Assembly: GCA_015501075.1 (NCBI GenBank)
Contig: JADNYJ010000052.1
Location: 124,001-188,000 of the forward strand
Length of the DNA: 64,000 nucleotides
From: Gymnopilus junonius
Lineage: Eukaryota; Basidiomycota; Agaricomycetes; Agaricales; Galerinaceae
Direction of reading: 5' to 3'
Below, piece after piece: positions 16,032-27,172 of the stretch. Position 1 is the first letter of the stretch. Each line of letters starts with the position of its first letter. The notes beneath the pieces are model-generated. The model made no database searches, was not told the DNA's origin, and saw nothing but the letters and a program-made list of their open reading frames with translations. A program made the translations under genes and the position numbers.

Positions 16032-17845
16032 ATGGCCCCCCCAAGGACAGACCAAGATTGGTCAGATTCTGACGAAGATGATTTGTCGCAATTAGAGACC
16101 TCCGTATTGCTAGGTGTCCCAGACGGTCATGTAGATGTCCAATCCGACGCTTGCGATGCAGCCGTCTCTCGTATCGGAGGACTTCCTGTACGAGGTCATA
16201 TGTATTACGTTCTGCAGAGTGTATTGACTTATTTCTGTTTTCTTTTTCAATACCATGCATTATTCCGTACAAGGCCATCCTACCATCGCGTGAACCCCCC
16301 TTTTCGTCTTCCTATTGCAAGTCATGCAACCAGCCTATGGAGTTGCTCGTCCAGATGTGGTGTCCTTTCCAGGACAGCCCGATGGACAGGGCCCTGTATG
16401 TCTGGGGCTGCGCCAGAACAGGTTGTCAAGGTAAAGATGGCAGGTATGCATCACTTCTTCGAGGGTTGCCTAGTCTCGTTTCATGTCAATCATCTTCGAA
16501 ACGATGACGCACCCCACACTAAAGCAGTTTGCTCTTCATAATAATTTCTATCTCCAATGTTTGCTTACAATTCAATATCATCTGACCCCTTTTACCTGTC
16601 GCAGTGTCCGAGCGTGGCGCGGCTTGCGCCACAATGAAAAGTATGCTGAAAAGCTGGCAAAGAAGCGTCAGCGGCAACTTGAGCGCGAACGGGCAAAAGC
16701 AAAAGCCGAAGAAGAACGAATTCGTGCCGAGGCACAGAGGAAAGCTGCAGGCAATCCGTTTTCTGTAAGTTATCAATCACCCAATATAGAGCAGATATAT
16801 TCGGCATCCCCATGTTCGTCATTTATTTGGATTACTCACTAGTAGCGTCTTAATGCAGATGAGTAGCGGTGGCAATAGCACCCATATATTCGGACTCGGC
16901 ACACAGATATTCGGCGCTACTTCCGTACGTTATGATCCCCTTTACCAACATCTAATGTTGCTGACCATCTCTCCAGGCTGAAGAGCCTTCTGCGGAGGTC
17001 GAGGCAGAAAAGGATGAAGATAATGACCAGGAAAGTGATATGGAATCCGAAGCGTCCGAGGAATCATTGCTAACTGCAATAGCATCTACGACGATCAGTG
17101 AATCTCCATGGCGGTCTGCTCCATCGTATCCTTCATTATATCTCTCCACTGTTTCTGAATATCTCCCCCCGCCACCTAAGTCCCGTTTACCCCAGGGCGT
17201 AAAGGTGGAGGAACTTGGAGAAGATGACAAGAAAGAGAAGGACATCAGCTGGGCAAAGGAAACATATGAAGATTCATTAGAAGTCGATCACGTTTTCGAG
17301 AGATTCACCAAGAGAGTGAGCTATGAAGCCGAGCAATGCATCAGGTCCGTCTTCTCTTCCATTGCAGAATGTTCAAGGCTTATACTATTACATGTAGATA
17401 TGAATTAAAAGGAACACCTATTCCGTTCGCGTCAGATAAATTATTTGACCTACTCTGGCCTGCTCCGAATCAAGACCCATTACCAGTAACAAAGGCCGAC
17501 TTCAAAGTGGTTCAGCCCCAGCGACGAACATATTCCACTTCCGCCGTCTCAAAATGCCCCATCTGTAACTCTCCACGAGTATTCGAATGCCAACTCATGC
17601 CCAACCTCATCAACGTCCTCCGGCCTTCCTGGGAGCCCGAAGACAAGAACAAAAAATTGACAGATGAGGAAAGGCGCCAGGCAGTGCAGAAGGCTCTAAA
17701 GAACGAAGATAAAAATGCAAAGACCGGTATGGACTGGGGAACTGCTATGATTTTCTCGTGTGAGAAGGATTGCTGTCTGGAAGATGGCAAGGAAATTAAG
17801 GAGTGTTGGAGGGAGGAGGTGGCATTCATCCAGTGGGATGTGTGA
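16032..17845 (+). CDS. tsr4: Tsr4/PDCD2-family ribosome assembly chaperone
   Basis: Seen: ATG at 16032 (MAPPRTDQDWSDSDED), then LLGVPDGHVD and SRIGGLP. A spliced Cys-rich zinc-binding block follows (CKSCNQPMELLVQMWCPF; YVWGCARTGCQGKDG), then a charged coiled-coil linker (EKLAKKRQRQLERERAKAKA). The C-terminal PDCD2 domain runs from YELKGTPIPFASD to CPICNSPRVFECQLMPNLIN and ends GKEIKECWREEVAFIQWDV at 17845. Family knowledge: yeast Tsr4 is a dedicated cytosolic chaperone of ribosomal protein Rps2/uS5, needed for 40S production. PDCD2 and PDCD2L are the animal counterparts. Five or more short introns are evident. The alternative upstream ATG at 15838 (MSLLDDESEPGV) is not followed by family-like sequence, so the 16032 start is preferred. 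Confidence 0.9.
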
Positions 17846-18395
17846 TAACAATACACAACTAAAAGTAACCGGACTCACTTTGTACTATAAGTTTGGTTCT
17901 TGTAACAAGGATAAAGGATTGAAAAGAAAAAATTCACATTAATTCATTTAGTCCCAGGTATACATACACAATACAGGTCTAGTCAGGTACGCATGCATTA
18001 TCATGATCGACAACACGGCAGCACAAAGGACAAAGAAAAAGAGAAACCCTTCCAGCTCCCAGAGTTGCAAGGTTTTTGGTATAAAAGCCTCTATTTTGCA
18101 TATGCGCACTGTACCATTATTTGATTTGTTTACAATTCTTCATACTTCGTGCTTCGTTTCTTTTTTTCCTTCTTTCTCGTACAACACCCCGAAAAGCCGA
18201 ATGCCGCAGCCAGCGGTTCAGATCAAGAAAAGATAGTTCCACAGTTAAAAGGGTTCCCGATTAATAAGCTCATCGTGTTTAAAAATCTTCTTTTTTTGCT
18301 TTGAATTTTTTTTGTCCTGTTAGTCGGTATATCAGTCAGCAAATACAGCATAGAGGGTGGGGGTGGAAAAACTAACATGGTTTAATTTTTTTTTG
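17846..18395. other. Convergent 3' region, tsr4 / CCCH-Smr
   Basis: 550 bp between two convergent genes, with poly-T and poly-A tracts around 18160-18390. It presumably holds both 3' untranslated regions and polyadenylation signals. No gene seen. Confidence 0.4.
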
Positions 18396-21222
18396 TCACT
18401 CAGACAAGTGCGTCAAAGGGTCGATACAGATGATGCCGTCCCTTTCACTCCATGGGTAACCCCAGCGATGCAACCACTCACGAACACCAGTGGCTAAACG
18501 TGCCCGAGAGGCGCCACGTGCGACATCTTGAGTGCCTGTATGCTTTTCTTCACCAACAATGGCATATGCTAAGGACACTATTAGCATTCTGTTTGAGAAG
18601 GACGACGTAAAAAGGCTCACCAAGTCCATAGAAGTGTTCATGCTCGAGCTGTGGAAAATCGATCAATCAATATTCCATCTGTCCGAGGGACAGAAACTAA
18701 CCGCAAGTAAAAACTTTTCTAGCACCTCAGTGGCTTCATTTGCATGTAACCCGTGCAGATCCAATATCGCCTCAGTTCTCTCCTCCGATGTAGTCTCGGG
18801 ACCTCCATTGGGAACTTTAATGGTGCTTGCGATTCCCAAGCACACCCCAAAGCCGCCGCCACATGCCTTTCCTCTGGCGGCTCTGTCTCCAGGATCGTCG
18901 CTCCAGGATGCATCCCGTGCTCTGACTGCCTGCTCAGCCAACCTGGCTCGCTCTCTGACAAGCTTAGCAGCAGCATCCGCCATTTCTGCCGACATCTTCG
19001 AATTGAGGTCATGCCCTTCTCTACTAAACCGTTTGGCTGCCGCGCCATCGCCTCTTCTCCAAGCGTCGGCTGCTCGGGACAGGCAGGCGTTCCTTGCTGC
19101 ACCAAGTTGTAGTGCGCGTTGTCTGTACAACATGTACAAGTTGTTCACCATGTCGCCGGTGGGGAGTGTCGGGAGGAGTAATGGCGGCCGAAGCTTGAGG
19201 CGTGGTGAAGGCTTCGGTGCGACAATCGCGCTCTGATGATGCAAACTATCAGCGGCAGAACCCATAATGTCTCTCCTGGCCGCGGTATTAGTACTCGCAT
19301 TAATAATGTTAATATTTCCATTCTCATCTTGCGGTTGCAGAGGTTGAGGAGCAGGTTTCTTAACGGCTGCTGCAAACCGTGTTCGGCCTGGGTCGTTGTA
19401 AGGTGAAAACTTGCGGATCCTGCCTGGGTTGTTACTTTCGTATCCCAGGACAGGGAATTCGTCGGGTGGTGGGTTGGCGGCTGCAACAGCGGCTGCGTGC
19501 GCCGCAAGAGGACCGGTGCCTGGGGGGACATTTGCCCGTGTCAAGACAGCGTTAAGGCTAGCCATATCAACGTCTTTTGGAAGATGATGTAAAAACTCGC
19601 AGTTCTCCTGCTTTGCACAGGTACCACGCAGCCAGAACCTACATAAGGCACGTTCAAGATCGTGACTAAAAGGAATACAGCTATCAGTAGTTAAAATCCT
19701 GAGATGAAATTTAGACTCACCTAAAACGGCAGTCTGCTCTCAGACATTCGCCAGCAACGAAATATCTACAGACCCTATTCCCAGCAGGAACGGGACGACC
19801 ATTGACATACCTTGGAGCAGGCCGGCCAGGTTGGAAAGCAGCGCCACGAGGCCCTCCTCTAGCAGCAGAAGTGGCATCTCGAGATACGAGAGTAACTCTA
19901 GCTCCCAAATGCTGCATGCGATTCTGAGGGCCTTGCGGAGGGGGTGCAGGAAGAGCCCTATCGACGAGCCATGCCATTGCACGATCAAAATCAAATCCAT
20001 TGGCGGCAAGAGCTTCTTCGAGTTCAGAGGGGGCAAGGGTCGAGCCAAAGACGGAACTGAGAACATCAAATGGCGTCATGCCATCTGTGAGAGCAGCTGA
20101 TGCATCCTCAGACTCGAGTTCTTCTTGAGGGTAATACCATTGATTTTGTTGAGAAATCTCGGGTGTAGCAGGCCAGGGGTTTGTGTCATAGGTATCGAAG
20201 TCTGATATGGTGATGGAGTGGAAGGTTGGAAGAGGATTGGACGCGAATGGATCAAAGGGGTCATCTTCTTCATCTTCATCTTTAGGATTGTATGAAGAAC
20301 TAAGAGAAGACGACGGTGTAAAGGCTTGTTCCGCGATCAGAGGGGCTGCGATGGCGAGGTTGGACGTCGCGCGAGGTGAGTTGTGGGCCCATAAATCTGG
20401 AGAGGGGGTATCTGCGCGAAGGAGCGATGCTGAAGAATGGGAAGCAGCAGCTGAGAGGGGCCTTGGAATAGGTCTAAACTCGCTCGCTTTCGCATTTAAA
20501 AGCCTGGGTGAAGAAAGGGGCGATGCAGGAAGAGACGCAGTGAACTGTGCCTGTGTGACATTTGCATGAGCTAAAACCGGAGACGAAGAGGGCGAATAAT
20601 CTGATTTAGTGGACATTGCAGTGGCAGGTGCGAGAGGAGAGGCAATTGGTGTGTGAGGCCTACGAAAGAGACTCCCCAGAGGTGAGTTTGGAGCTGAGAG
20701 TGGTGTGTCTGGCCTAAGTCTGTTGTTGGAGGTGGTCGAAGCGCGCGATGATGGACGTGAAATGGGGCGGCGCGTCGGAGTTAGGAAGAGAAAGGGGACA
20801 CCCGCAACATCATCTCGGTGCTTATGCATGAGCTCAAGCACATTCTGCTCAACCTACACAAAGGGATCAACATGGAACATAGCAGCATGACTGGCTTGAC
20901 ATACACTTTCGTCGTCCAAGCCATAAGCAGTCTTCAAGAGAGACTTGAGGTCATCCTCACGCTCATCAATGAGATATGATATGACCTGGTTGAGCAGCCT
21001 GGTCGGCACACGATTGTAATCATCGTTCTCTGCATCGCTGTCGTAGTTCTCGAGTGGCTTGTACTGACGAGCAATGGCTGAGAGCTGGGCGCGAGTGTGG
21101 GGAAACTTGCCCGCGCTCAGTTCCTGCAGACCGTTGCTGTTGCCGTTGGTGGGCTGCGGGGCGCTGTAGGACGCATTGGTGCTGAGAGGGTCATAGCCTG
21201 ACTGGTAGACCGCCGTGGCCAT
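18396..21222 (-). CDS. CCCH zinc-finger and Smr-domain protein
   Basis: Seen: ATG at 21222, then an N-terminal region with YDSDAENDDYNRVPTRLLNQ, and an exon rich in Ser/Pro. A short helical block (LEEALAANGFDFDRAMAWLV) looks like a CUE/UBA-type ubiquitin-binding helix set. Tandem CCCH fingers follow, split by an intron near 19720 (CRYFVAGECLRADCRF, then SHDLERALCRFWLRGTCAKQ and a further Cys-His). A helical linker leads to a C-terminal Smr domain opening with LDLHGLHANEATEVLEKFL. Its second conserved block (VGEEKHTG) lies in the last exon, with stop at 18396. Family knowledge: CCCH fingers bind RNA, and Smr domains are nucleic-acid endonuclease-like folds tied to RNA or ribosome quality control. 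The protein is therefore probably an mRNA-binding or cleaving factor, but the substrate is inferred. Frames are clean over about 790 residues. Confidence 0.85.
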
Positions 21223-22676
21223 TGAAGATGAATGCAAGAGAGACAATTATTAATATGGGCCGTATTGACACCGCTTAAAGAGTATGTAACCATGTAACAA
21301 ACAAATCAAATGCTTTGGCCTTCTAATAAATGTTTCTGTTCAACCCCCAGCAATCTGATTCATCATTCTATTCAGTCTCTGCTTGGATCTTTCTGCTATA
21401 TTTCTTCTCACTTGAATGCAATTTTGCTAATTTTGAGCAAATCGGTGAAGAAGGGAACTTACTCAACCTCCAACGACCCTGTCTCAACAGGCACTGTTGT
21501 CATACGCAATCCTTGCAAATCTCGTTGGATTATCTCGCGAGCTGGATGAATCACGCTTTGTACTGCAAGGTAAACAGTACATGTTCTGGTCCTTAGATCG
21601 GGTCAAGTACAACAGTTCAGGAAACTATTGCCAATGCTCTCGGTCGCATCCATATCGTTTTCTTGACGATCCTACTCAATCAAAACGTGTTCTTCCCGAC
21701 ATCATCTTTCATGGACGCTCTGTTTGTTTTGATTCTTCGATTCGACAAACTATAGGAAAAGCAAGTCTGACATTGAAGACTTTCAAGTTTAAGCCGAATA
21801 AATCCCCCCTTGGCGGTTCATTTTCTGCATTTCCTGGTCTTACCCAGCCATCGTCAACCCGAGATGGACATGGTCGTTCAAGAAGTATCAGCTCTGCAGA
21901 TGCAATTTACAAGTTATATGTGGACGCTGCAATCTTTGCAAGTTTCCCTATATGTCTGATTTCCCGTCAAGCTCGAAAGTAGAGATGGAAATCTCCCTGG
22001 CCAACACCATCTGCTCGAGGAAGTTGACATGAAACCCAGAAATCAGCAGGCTGCGCAGGCACTTTTTGAAGCAGTAAGGATTCATCTATACACCTTCAGT
22101 ACCGAGTCTGGCTGTGCATTGCCTGGTGTTAACACCTCATGATCATTGTTGCTACATCATACCACATCCTAAATGAATCCCTAGCGGTGCGCCCAATACG
22201 TACATCAACATGTGGTTCATATATTCAAAGTCACATTGCAGGCTGCTGCTCGTCATTGAGAACGACTAGTATTTGTTTGTGCTGACTGCTGTCAAGGATG
22301 GCAGTGTTAGTCAACGGAATTCCGACCAATTGACTGATGCGATAATCGCTTTCGTCTTCAAAATTTCGCTGCTCGGTAGGGTAATACGATTGCTTGACGT
22401 TTGCCTTGGCCCTTCAAGCCGGCAAAGTATATCTACTCCAGCGCCGGGCCCATTAATTTGAGAGCCATAATGGACGCTGCAGTACTAACTTTTTACCGAC
22501 GTTGACAAAGGGGAATAACTGGAAATAATGCAACGTTGGACTTGGCATGCTATTCTTAGCCAGGACTCTACCCACAAACGGTGGTTAGCGTTGAATTTAT
22601 ATTTCACGTTCAGGGTTGCTACAGTATATATCCCACTAAGTCGCCTCAATGCAAAGTCATTGTCGACCCCCTTGCC
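21223..22676 (+). other. Unresolved stretch, possible 5' exons of the LGFP gene
   Basis: Seen: no single convincing gene, but several protein-like pieces in shifting frames bounded by possible splice sites. Examples are ALLSYAILANLVGLSRELD after an AG at 21489-21490, VQETIANALGRIHIVFLTI at about 21616, NLPGQHHLLEEVDMKPRNQQ at about 21990-22050, and RFRLQNFAA near 22350. All lie on the plus strand and run toward the LGFP-repeat gene, so they may be its upstream exons or a separate, perhaps decayed, gene. An exon-like stretch just upstream of 22677 (CYSIYPTKSPQCKVIVDP) continues in frame into the LGFP gene, which supports the first idea. I do not recognise any of these pieces. The first 100 bp also contain the promoter of the leftward CCCH-Smr gene. 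Confidence 0.35.
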
Positions 22677-24746
22677 ATGGAGAGAGCGGTGTGTTGCTTT
22701 CTATGCTATTACTTGCTTTTAACTCATTCATTTTCGCATTTTTTTAGCCGCCGGAATTTCGTGCAGAATATGAGCGCCTCAAGACAGTCATAGACTCTAC
22801 CAGCGGCAAGTCAATCGCAGAGATACTCGGACAGGTTCGTGGAGATGTTTTTGTCGTCCATCAGTCTGGTGGATACACCATGACTTTCTGGGGTGGGTGG
22901 ATCTGCGGGTATGACCATACTGGCAGGTTCCCTCTTGTCTATTCGTACGGCCCAATATACGAGTTGCACAGAAAGCTCGGAGGTCCAGCTGAAGGATGTT
23001 TTGGTCGGCCAATAACTAGCGTCACGGATCTTCCTGATGGTAGCAAGTGCTGCATCACAGAAGGGGGACATATTCATGGCATGGGCGGAGTTGCCGAGCC
23101 GTAAGTGACAATGTTCTCCAGAAGTGAAATTTGTTTCTTAACTTCTTTGACGACAAGTTTCCCAGCGGAGCATTGTATTGCAAAATATAAGCCTGTTGCT
23201 CCCGTGAGCCCCTTTGGAGTAGGGCCTGGAGGTCTGGTAAATAAATTCTCATGATGTTTCTTCAATTTCTGAACGACTCCTTTCTGTTTCGTTATGTGTA
23301 GCCCTTAATCTTTCACAAGAGATGGATGGAACTCTCTACTGTCCGTCATCCTTCAGGGAAGATGATTGTGGAGCTCCTTGGCCTTCCTCGTGAACTGACT
23401 GAGAATGCATGCGGAGGACAACGGTTCCGTTTCGATGGAGGCCATCTCGTCAATATCAATAACAACAGTCTTCCTTACGTTATTTACGGAGAGATTTGGT
23501 ACATTTGGAAAAGTCTTGGGCAAACTGACTCGGGTTGGGGACGACCGCTGACTGATGAACAGGAGCTGGACGATGGAGGGCGCTGCTCTGTCTTCGAAGG
23601 AGGACATATCCATAGTTACGGCGGCATTGCCAAAGGGTGAGGTTCTTCACTTCCTTATGGTCAATTTTTTTTAATGACTTGGATTTCAGATATCCTGCTG
23701 AGCACTGCACAGCTCGCTACAAACTGACTACTCGGGCTCTTATTTGGAACCAGATGGTATGGTTATGCATGGTATCTCAAAAGTTTGAATTGATTATTTG
23801 GCTGCCATACAGCCTCCCAATTTTCAACGAAAGTGGTCCCAACTTGCAGTTCTGACTCAGCCTTTAGCACGAAAATCCGTGGTGCAGTGTAAGTTGTAAC
23901 TGTAACTGTCCCACTATCTTAAAATGACTCGAGTCTTCAAGTGCTCGGTGAACCATGGAATCGCCTACATGACAACCCCAATAAGCCAGGCCAAAATTTC
24001 CATTTCATGTCCGGTCTTCTAGTTTCTTTGAATAATGCGGAATCATCGCAGTCACCTGGAGGAAGCCATCGGCCTTATTCTCCCCAAGCTGGTGGCTATC
24101 TTGGAGCTTCACAGCAAGGAATGGGCGGTCTTCAGGTGGCACAGAATGATCTCCCCTTTGAGCTGACCCAACCCTTCGCTGTGTATGGGCCCATTTATGA
24201 ATTCTTCAGAAGAGAGCAGGGACTGGAAGGAAAGTTTGGGAGGCCTTTATGCGATGAACAGGATCTAGGTGACGGTGGTCGGTGCCAGATCTTCGAAGGT
24301 GGCCATATACACATGTATAACGGCATAGCAAAAGAGTAGGCGCTCGTCCTTAGTCTTCTTGATCATTGGCTCAACTCTCTTCCAGGGCTAGTCCGCAAGG
24401 TTGTACTGCCCCTTATCAACCTCAAGCACCACCCCCACCTCCTTCGAGTTTATCACCGAATCCAAATTTCCCGTCATCGGGAGCAGTGCACCATCATCCT
24501 GACTGGTCACAATCCGGGGCTGGCGGTTATGGTGGTGGAGGAAATCATGGATCCGGTTATCAAGCTACTCCACAGCCTCAGATCTATGGCCAAAGTAACG
24601 GTCAATCCGGGGAATATAATGCGGGTATGACCGTTTCACGTTTTGGGAGACAATTTATCAATGAAGGTGTTACTAGAAAATGCTTCAAAGCGACCTGGAG
24701 GCTTCTGGTATTGCCTGACGGGTATCGACCTCAATCAGGCCCCTGA
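22677..24746 (+). CDS. LGFP-repeat-like protein with Gly/Pro-rich tail
   Basis: Seen: three homologous modules in successive exons, each about 50 residues and ending with a GGHIH signature. Module 1 has GCFGRPITSVTDLPDGSKC then EGGHIHGMGGVAE; module 2 has GWGRPLTDEQELDDGGRC then EGGHIHSYGGIAK; module 3 has KFGRPLCDEQDLGDGGRC then EGGHIHMYNGIAK. The first and third are preceded by YGPIYE, the second by YGEIWY. Two exon starts repeat a PAEHC.A.YK phrase. The tail is Pro/Gly/Gln-rich and stops at 24746. Family knowledge: LGFP repeats (G.P...E...DG.GR...F..G.I) were described in actinobacterial envelope proteins and enzymes. The match is by pattern only. No signal peptide is visible from the chosen ATG, but the N-terminus is uncertain: 22677 follows in-frame coding-like sequence, so the real start may be further upstream. 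Splice sites between modules have normal GT/AG ends. Function is unknown. Confidence 0.65.
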
Positions 24747-25362
24747 AGAATGCGGTCCCTGGTGTGTTTATGCGACGACAAGTTTACAACCTGGGCAGCA
24801 TGGTGGATATTGTTGCCATGGGTGCTGCTATGTCAGGGTTTGAAGGACATCTACATTTCTTCTTTCTATTTGATTGGTCTTTTGAGGGCATATATGGGAT
24901 GTCAGCGATTGCATTTCTGTTTCTTACAACTTTTGTATATGTACGAGATTGACATGAGTTTTGACATTGACTTGCACGACGTATAATTAGCACACGTGAT
25001 ACGTAGATCTGTTTCCATGACCATTGGGCTCGAGTTGGACGCGAGCTTATGTTCGTTCCGTCCACTACTGCGTCCACACAAGACAGAGATATTTATACGC
25101 GTAGAGGCGTAAAGCCTCATTGACCGTCTCCATCGCCGCAGAATAACGCTTACTTATCCGCGGCTGCGCATCGTTCTCGCCAGCCATCGCGTCGATTTGC
25201 TATTAGTATCACCAATTGTTTCTCGGACCCGCAAGACTAACCACACGGCGCTTCGACACCGGAGTAATCATTCCTAGGTTACAAGGCAACTAGCATCGGC
25301 TTGACGTGGCACTGACTTTGCTAAATCTAACACAACACCGCTACGATCGTCTCTGAAATATA
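24747..25362. other. Intergenic between LGFP gene and coiled-coil gene
   Basis: 616 bp, both flanking genes rightward. It should hold the LGFP gene's 3' region and the next promoter. A CACGTG-type word lies at about 24990 (gcacacgtgatacg). No RNA gene recognised. Confidence 0.35.
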
Positions 25363-27172
25363 ATGTCACTCCCAGCCGCCTCTTTAAGCAACTCTTCATC
25401 ACATTCCAACTCCCAATCTCTTTCCGTCTCACGATCTACAAGTCGCGTGAACCCGAGCTCAGGACAGACCTTCAGAGACGATCGAGAAAATTATCACCGC
25501 GTCGAATTTGAGGCACCACTTTCTGCCGAGATCGAAGGACAACACCAGGTCGGAGGGCGGGGCACACAAGGACGCTTTTCTATTGATCTAAGTCTTGAGC
25601 TGGAGAGGGAATTGGCCAACATGGAGAGCCCGCCAGTCACACCCGGATACGACAGTATGACCCATGCTCACGAGGGCGAGGTGCTTAGCCTGAGGAACAG
25701 GTCGCAATCCAAGCCAGGTCATGCTCACAATGGGAGCGATCTATCGCCTGACCCGGAGATCTTGGCGCATATCGTTACACAGCTAAGGCAGTCCTTGGCT
25801 GATATGACGCAGGAGAGAGATGACTTGGTGAAATTGCTAGCCGAGGCCAATCATCGAGAAGCGGTAACGCAAGATGCCCTTCAGGCTTTGACGGACAAGG
25901 CGACTGGAGCGGAAGAGGAACGAGTGGAGATGAGGAAAAAGATGAAGGATGACGAGGAGCAGATCGTAATGCTTAGGGCAAAGGTCGAAGAGAGCAGGTA
26001 AAATTCAGCATTTTAGCACTAAAATGAGCTATCTAATTATGGCCTTTGCCTCCTCTAGACGAGGGCTTATGCGTCTGCAAACGGAACAGAGACGCCAGAG
26101 CATGGCTCCCATCGATATCTCCCGCGCTTCTTCAATGACACTTGGCTCTTTTACCAGCCCTCCATCGTCAAAACGTGCATCCTTTGTTCCTCTAACTGGA
26201 TCCATGCAAGGAAGGCCAAGCAGCCACAAGCGTGGCGTATCTGTCTCGGACTCACACTTGGGATCCTTCCCTAGTCCAGACCTCACTCCGAGCCCGAATA
26301 GCCAGGCTTTTCACATTGCTGCTGCAGAAGCATCGCTTACGGGCAACAGCCGCCGACTATCAGGCCTATTTGGTCGACAGCCTTCACCGGAGAATGACCC
26401 TCAGCAATTCATTGTTTCGGCACAGCCATCAAATTCGGCAGAATTTGAATCCCTGCGTAAAGAATTACAAGCTGTCAAGGATGAACTAGAAACTACGAAA
26501 CACGAGTTGATAGAAGCCAAGGAAGCCAAGGAAGCATCCGAGACATGTGTAACAGCTCTAAGGGAATTCATTGCTGAGAATAACGTTGGTGCCAATGAAC
26601 CCAACGCTGCGGTGAAGCTTCCTCCACCACCAACGATGACAACAGGAGCAGAAGAGTCTTCGGACTCAAAAAAGACTGCGACCGGATGGGGGTTCAAATT
26701 GTGGGGCAGTAGCAGCAGTGGTGTGGATTCTCTACGTATGGGTGCTGTTCCACAGTCAGCGACTGTTACATCGTCGTCGTCAAATATGGCGCTTTCTTTA
26801 CCAGATCCACCTCCATCTGCGATGCCAATCGGGGCTGCCCCAGTTTCACGCAAATTAGGTGGGTTCTTCGGCTCTCGATCAAGCATATCGTCGCGTGAAG
26901 CACCGTCACCTAAGCTGTCCCAATTGCAGACTAACGCTGCGGCGATGAGGACCCCATCTGGATCCATGCGCGACTCGGTATACAGCCACTCGGATGCGTC
27001 AAGCGTGGCGGAGCCCATCAGCCCAGGGAGCGATATTAATGGACTGGGGAATGCGGGGTATCTGAAGGCTGCGGGTTTGGGAGAGGACATCATGGTGCAT
27101 GAGGTAACCAATTTGGATGGCACACCTGTCCGAGTACCGATATCTGCATCGCACCCGGATGGACTGCGCTAA
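25363..27172 (+). CDS. Ser/Pro-rich coiled-coil protein of unknown function
   Basis: Seen: two exons joined by a 61-nt intron (25998-26058, GTAAAA donor, TCTAG acceptor). Residues about 1-130 are Ser-rich and charged. A heptad-like coiled coil follows (HIVTQLRQSLADMTQERDDL onward to the intron). The second exon holds Ser/Pro-rich low complexity (FTSPPSSKRASF, FPSPDLTPSPNS) and another coiled coil (FESLRKELQAVKDELETTKH). A TGWGFKLWG motif follows, then a Ser-rich stretch with KLGGFFGSRSSIS, and a conserved-looking C-terminus (LDGTPVRVPISASHP) before TAA. Total about 594 residues. I do not recognise the family. The many SP/TP sites suggest regulation by proline-directed kinases, and paired coiled coils suggest oligomerisation or a scaffold role, but both are inference. 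No membrane segment or catalytic motif is visible. Confidence 0.75.

Noticed and set aside
26401..27123. 240-codon minus-strand frame opposite the coiled-coil gene
   Set aside because: The sense strand has a continuous frame, a good intron and coiled-coil character; the antisense frame is a codon-bias shadow.
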